Part shown: in pieces, positions 61,238 through 64,000 of the stretch
Position numbering within the stretch: the stretch's first letter is position 1
How the letters are laid out: every line of letters starts with the position of its first letter
The notes under the pieces: generated by a model
Databases searched by the model: none
Told to the model about the DNA's origin: nothing
Seen by the model: only the letters and a program-made list of their open reading frames with translations
Origin: Naasia lichenicola
GTDB taxonomy: Bacteria > Actinomycetota > Actinomycetes > Actinomycetales > Microbacteriaceae
DNA length: 64,000 bases
Reading direction: 5' to 3'
Assembly: GCF_004801885.1 (NCBI RefSeq)
Contig: NZ_SSSM01000005.1
Coordinates: 124,001 to 188,000, forward strand
Made by a program: the position numbers and the translations under genes

Positions 61238-62164
61238 TCAACTCTCCCCCGTCCAGCTGGGCGCCGCGTTCGTCGGGAAGTATCTCTGACGGATTGCCTC
61301 CGACGCCGCCGAAGTCACATCCTGCACGTCGTCCATCTGCGCAGTGAGATCGTCCAGGATCTCCTGGATCGGCCGGTACTCGAGCTGGCTGCGGATCTGG
61401 CCGAGCAGTCGCTGGGCCTGATCCGCGACGCCGACGCGCTCGCTGCGCGGCTCGAGCTCGCGGAGGCACTCCTCCGCGCGGGACACCGAGAAGAGCACCG
61501 AGCGCGGGAACAGCCGGTCCAGCAGCAGGAACTCGGCCGCGTTCCTGGCCGACGGCACCCCGCGGTAGGTGCGGAGGTAGGCCTCGTAGGCGCCGCACGA
61601 GCGGAGGATCGTGGTCCAGCTGGGGCCACTCGCCTCGGTGAGAGAGCGGGTGGCGAGCAGGCGGGCCGTCATGTCGGCGCGTTCGATGCTGCGGCCGAGC
61701 GTGAAGAACAGCCATGCCTCATCGCGGCTGGTCGCCGATTCGATGATGCCGACGGCGAGCGCGGCACGCTCGCGGATCCAGGAGAAGAACTCGCTGACCT
61801 TCTCGCTCGAGACGCGGCGGGGCATCCGGGCGCGGGTCGTGTTGAGGCACTCCCACAGCTCCGTCGAGACGATCTCGCGCGCCCGGCGGGCGTTCTCCCG
61901 GGCAGCGCCGAGCGAGTAGGCGATCGACGCGGGATGCGTGCGATCCACGGCGAGGATGGCCAGCACGTCCTGACGGGTGAGGGTGCGGTCGTCCTCCACC
62001 GAGCTGCCCATGACGGAGAGGAGCGAGCGGCAGGCCACGTCCTCCTCGATCCACGGATCCTCGAGCAGAAGCTGCAGGTGCACATCGAGGATTCGAGCGG
62101 TTCCATCGCTCCTCTCGATGTAGCGGCCGATCCAGAACAGGCTCTCGGCGATGCGGCTCAGCAT
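61238..62164 (-). CDS. Alpha-E domain protein
   Basis: This 308-residue helical protein matches the alpha-E family: MLSRIAESLFWIGRYIERSDG, ARILDVHLQLLLEDP, WECLNTTRARMP and AWLFFTLGRSIERADMTARLL. The repeated ER(S/A)D motifs are the conserved core. No catalytic role is proven; it accompanies ATP-grasp and transglutaminase proteins. The start overlaps the ATP-grasp gene by 7 bp, so the operon is coupled. Confidence 0.93.
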   Translation of the reverse strand: MLSRIAESLFWIGRYIERSDGTARILDVHLQLLLEDPWIEEDVACRSLLSVMGSSVEDDRTLTRQDVLAILAVDRTHPASIAYSLGAARENARRAREIVSTELWECLNTTRARMPRRVSSEKVSEFFSWIRERAALAVGIIESATSRDEAWLFFTLGRSIERADMTARLLATRSLTEASGPSWTTILRSCGAYEAYLRTYRGVPSARNAAEFLLLDRLFPRSVLFSVSRAEECLRELEPRSERVGVADQAQRLLGQIRSQLEYRPIQEILDDLTAQMDDVQDVTSAASEAIRQRYFPTNAAPSWTGES

Positions 62165-63903
62165 TCTTCGACCCCGCCGTCTGCGTTCTCAGATGCGTCG
62201 GCGTTGGAGACGCCCTCGTCCGACTCCATGCCATCCGCGGCATATGCATGCGCCTGCTGCTGCTGCTGCTGCTGCTCCTGCTGCTCGCCGCGGTCCCGCG
62301 GACGGTCGAGAGGTGAGTGATCGGGCGCGTGCTCGCGGATGATCGAGATGGACTGCGTGTTCGCCGCCTGGCCGGCCACGAGATTCTGCACGCTGCGGGC
62401 GCCGCCCGAACTCGCGTAGACGGGCTCGTGGCCGACGACCCAGGTGTCCTTGGAGCCGCCGCCCTGGCTGGAGTTGACGACGAGCTGACCCTCGGGGAGT
62501 GCCACGCGGGTGAGTCCGCCGGGCAGCACCCAGACGTCCTTGCCGTCGTTGACCGCGAAGGGACGGAGGTCGGCGTGACGTGGACGCATACCGTCCTCGA
62601 CGAGGGTCGGGATGGTCGAGAGCTGCACGACCGGCTGCGCGATCCAGCCGCGCGGATCCTTGATCAGGCGCTGGCGCAGCTCGTCGAGCTCGAGCTTCGA
62701 GGCGGCCGGGCCGACGACGAGTCCCTTGCCGCCGGAGCTGTCCACCGGCTTCACCACGAGTTCGTCGAGCCGGTCGAGCACCTCCTCGAGCGCTCCCGGA
62801 TCCTCCAGCCGCCAGGTGTCGACGTTCGGCAGGATGGCGTCCTCGTCCAGGTAGTACTTGATGAGGTCGGGCATGTACGTGTAGATCAGCTTGTCGTCCG
62901 CGACCCCGTTGCCCACCGCGTTGGCGATGGTGACGTTGCCGAGGCGGGCCGCCAGCATGAGGCCCGGAGAGCCGAGCATGGAGTCGGCGCGGAACTGCAG
63001 CGGGTCGAGGAACTCGTCATCGACCCGTCGGTAGATGACGTCGACCCGTGTGGGGCCGGCGGTGGTGCGCATCCATACCCGGCCGCCGGAGCAGAACAGG
63101 TCGCGTCCCTCGACGAGCTCGACGCCCATCAGGCGGGCGAGCAGGGTGTGCTCGAAGTAAGCGGAGTTGTAGACGCCCGGGGTGAGCACGACGACGTTGG
63201 GGTCTTCGACGCCCACCGGGGCGCTCGCGCGCAGCGACTGGAGCAGGCGGTTCGGATAGTCGCCCACCGGTCGGACACGCATCGAGACGAAGAGCTCGGG
63301 CAGCGTCTGCGCCATGACGCGTCGGTTGGAGATGACGTAGCTGACGCCGCTGGGCACGCGGACGTTGTCCTCGAGCACCCGCCAGGCACCGGCCTCGTCG
63401 CGGATCAGGTCGATGCCCGAGACGTGCACGCGGACGCCGTTGGCGGAGGTGATGCCCGCCGCCTCGCGGTGGTAGTTGGAGGACGAGGTGATCAGCGATG
63501 CCGGGATGATCCCGTCGAAGACGGCGCGCTGCGGGCCGTAGACATCGGCGAGGAACGCCTCGAGCGCTCGAACCCGCTGCTTGATGCCGGCCTCGACGTC
63601 GACCCACTCCTTGTGGTCGATCACCCGCGGCACGGCATCGAGCGGGAACGGTCGCTCCTCCCCCGCGAAGTCGAAGGTCACGCCCTGGGCGAGATAGCTC
63701 GACGCGAGGGCGTCGGTGCGACCACGCAGCTCGGCCTGAGTCATCTTGGCGAGGGCGCCGTGGATCTGGCTGTACGACTCGCGAGCACTGACCGGAGCAC
63801 CCTTGCCGGGCGGCATGTCGAACATCTCGTCCCACGCCGGACGCTTCGGTTCGTACGTGCGCGCCGCCTTGAGGCTGGCGTAGCCGTCGAACAGGTCTCC
63901 CAT
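62158..63903 (-). CDS. Circularly permuted ATP-grasp protein (type 2)
   Basis: This is a 581-residue protein. The conserved core runs from AWDEMFDMPPG through VTFDFAGEERPFPLDAVPRVI, RVHVSGIDLIRDEAGAWRVLEDN, VYNSAYFEHTLLARLMGVELV and VVKPVDSSGGKGLVVGP to RHADLRPFAVND and GLTRVAL. It should form amide-type bonds with ATP. About 60 residues at the C-terminus are extra, Gln-rich and variable. It is the first gene of the trio. A REP-type hairpin lies 31 bp upstream. Confidence 0.93.
   Translation of the reverse strand: MGDLFDGYASLKAARTYEPKRPAWDEMFDMPPGKGAPVSARESYSQIHGALAKMTQAELRGRTDALASSYLAQGVTFDFAGEERPFPLDAVPRVIDHKEWVDVEAGIKQRVRALEAFLADVYGPQRAVFDGIIPASLITSSSNYHREAAGITSANGVRVHVSGIDLIRDEAGAWRVLEDNVRVPSGVSYVISNRRVMAQTLPELFVSMRVRPVGDYPNRLLQSLRASAPVGVEDPNVVVLTPGVYNSAYFEHTLLARLMGVELVEGRDLFCSGGRVWMRTTAGPTRVDVIYRRVDDEFLDPLQFRADSMLGSPGLMLAARLGNVTIANAVGNGVADDKLIYTYMPDLIKYYLDEDAILPNVDTWRLEDPGALEEVLDRLDELVVKPVDSSGGKGLVVGPAASKLELDELRQRLIKDPRGWIAQPVVQLSTIPTLVEDGMRPRHADLRPFAVNDGKDVWVLPGGLTRVALPEGQLVVNSSQGGGSKDTWVVGHEPVYASSGGARSVQNLVAGQAANTQSISIIREHAPDHSPLDRPRDRGEQQEQQQQQQQAHAYAADGMESDEGVSNADASENADGGVEEC
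62254..62274. repeat. Seven CTG units (polyglutamine run) in the ATP-grasp gene
   Basis: Seven consecutive CTG triplets, read as CAG on the coding strand, encode a run of Gln in the C-terminal tail. More interrupted copies follow. Triplet slippage would change length without shifting frame. Confidence 0.85.
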
Positions 63904-63934
63904 GATGTGAGCCTACTCAGCCGTGTTGCGGGGA

Positions 63935-63973
63935 GGTTTCGGAGGCCTGCGCGGAGCGCAGCCCTCCGAAACC
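63935..63973. repeat. REP-type long hairpin
   Basis: GGTTTCGGAGG (63935-63945) pairs with CCTCCGAAACC (63963-63973), and inside it CTGCGC (63947-63952) pairs with GCGCAG (63956-63961) around GGA. It forms a 17-bp stem broken only by one C/C mismatch. Confidence 0.85.
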
Positions 63974-63976
63974 CCC

Positions 63977-64000
63977 GTTGGTCGAGTAGGCCGGCGTTCA
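63977..64000. repeat. REP-like intergenic repeat, partial copy 3
   Basis: GTTGGTCGAGTAGGCCG repeats the first 17 bases of the copies at 29261 and 29334, and then runs off the window with a slightly different centre. Confidence 0.7.

Overview
The window looks like chromosomal DNA from a high-GC Gram-positive actinomycete, most probably a member of the Microbacteriaceae. This is an inference from four things: strong G/C at third codon positions, a LysM-type resuscitation-promoting factor, a Streptomyces-type CebR box in front of a cellobiose operon, and the housekeeping block HAD phosphatase - serS - lipid kinase - pheA - pgm. Many genes appear to be leaderless: a TANNNT -10 hexamer ends exactly 6 nt before the first start-codon base.

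Left end (1-10139): one tightly coupled minus-strand operon encodes a polar amino-acid-type ABC importer, a regulator with a winged helix plus a GAF domain, an ornithine-cyclodeaminase-like protein, an MFS carrier, a HyuA-type hydantoinase/oxoprolinase subunit and a TIM-barrel protein that runs off the window. A PLP aminotransferase is divergent. This reads as uptake and degradation of an unidentified amino-acid-like or cyclic amide compound. Just beyond it lies the 3' part of a serine-type tRNA (10296-10319) and two 11-bp-spaced TGCCCACA repeats, which suggests that this operon sits in an integrated island.

Middle (10454-37406): an Rpf-LysM cell-wall enzyme, an integral membrane protein with an exo/endonuclease-phosphatase-like protein, a GH2 enzyme, a MarR/hydrolase divergon, a GMC oxidoreductase coupled to a hydrolase fused to a gluconate-dehydrogenase-subunit-3-like domain, an MFS/DeoR divergon, a Ser/Thr kinase-GAF fusion, an aldo/keto reductase, a CynX-type carrier, an APH(6)-like kinase, an MBL/TetR divergon, an acyl-CoA synthetase, an SDR, a MmyB-type regulator, a DUF1593 protein, an MFS carrier, and a pair of membrane-anchored Ig-like proteins followed by a small DUF6069-type membrane protein.

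Housekeeping block (37448-46162): HAD phosphatase, serS, diacylglycerol-kinase-like enzyme, pheA, pgm, then an amidase-type lipoprotein, a histidine phosphatase and an M15 carboxypeptidase lipoprotein.

Glycan block (46317-56413): CebR operators, cebEFG-type importer, GH1 beta-glucosidase and cebR, then a DUF1905 protein, a GH3 and a GH43 enzyme. Together they import and hydrolyse cello-oligosaccharides and xylan/arabinan-type fragments. Right end: GNAT, MarR, a tautomerase/lipase/lipoate-ligase operon facing a TetR gene, and the transglutaminase - alpha-E - circularly permuted ATP-grasp trio.

The most unusual structure is a set of long intergenic palindromes (40772-40942, 43617-43701, 52543-52603, 52956-53022). 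They lie 5-10 bp beyond stop codons, and two of them share arms and bracket a single small gene.
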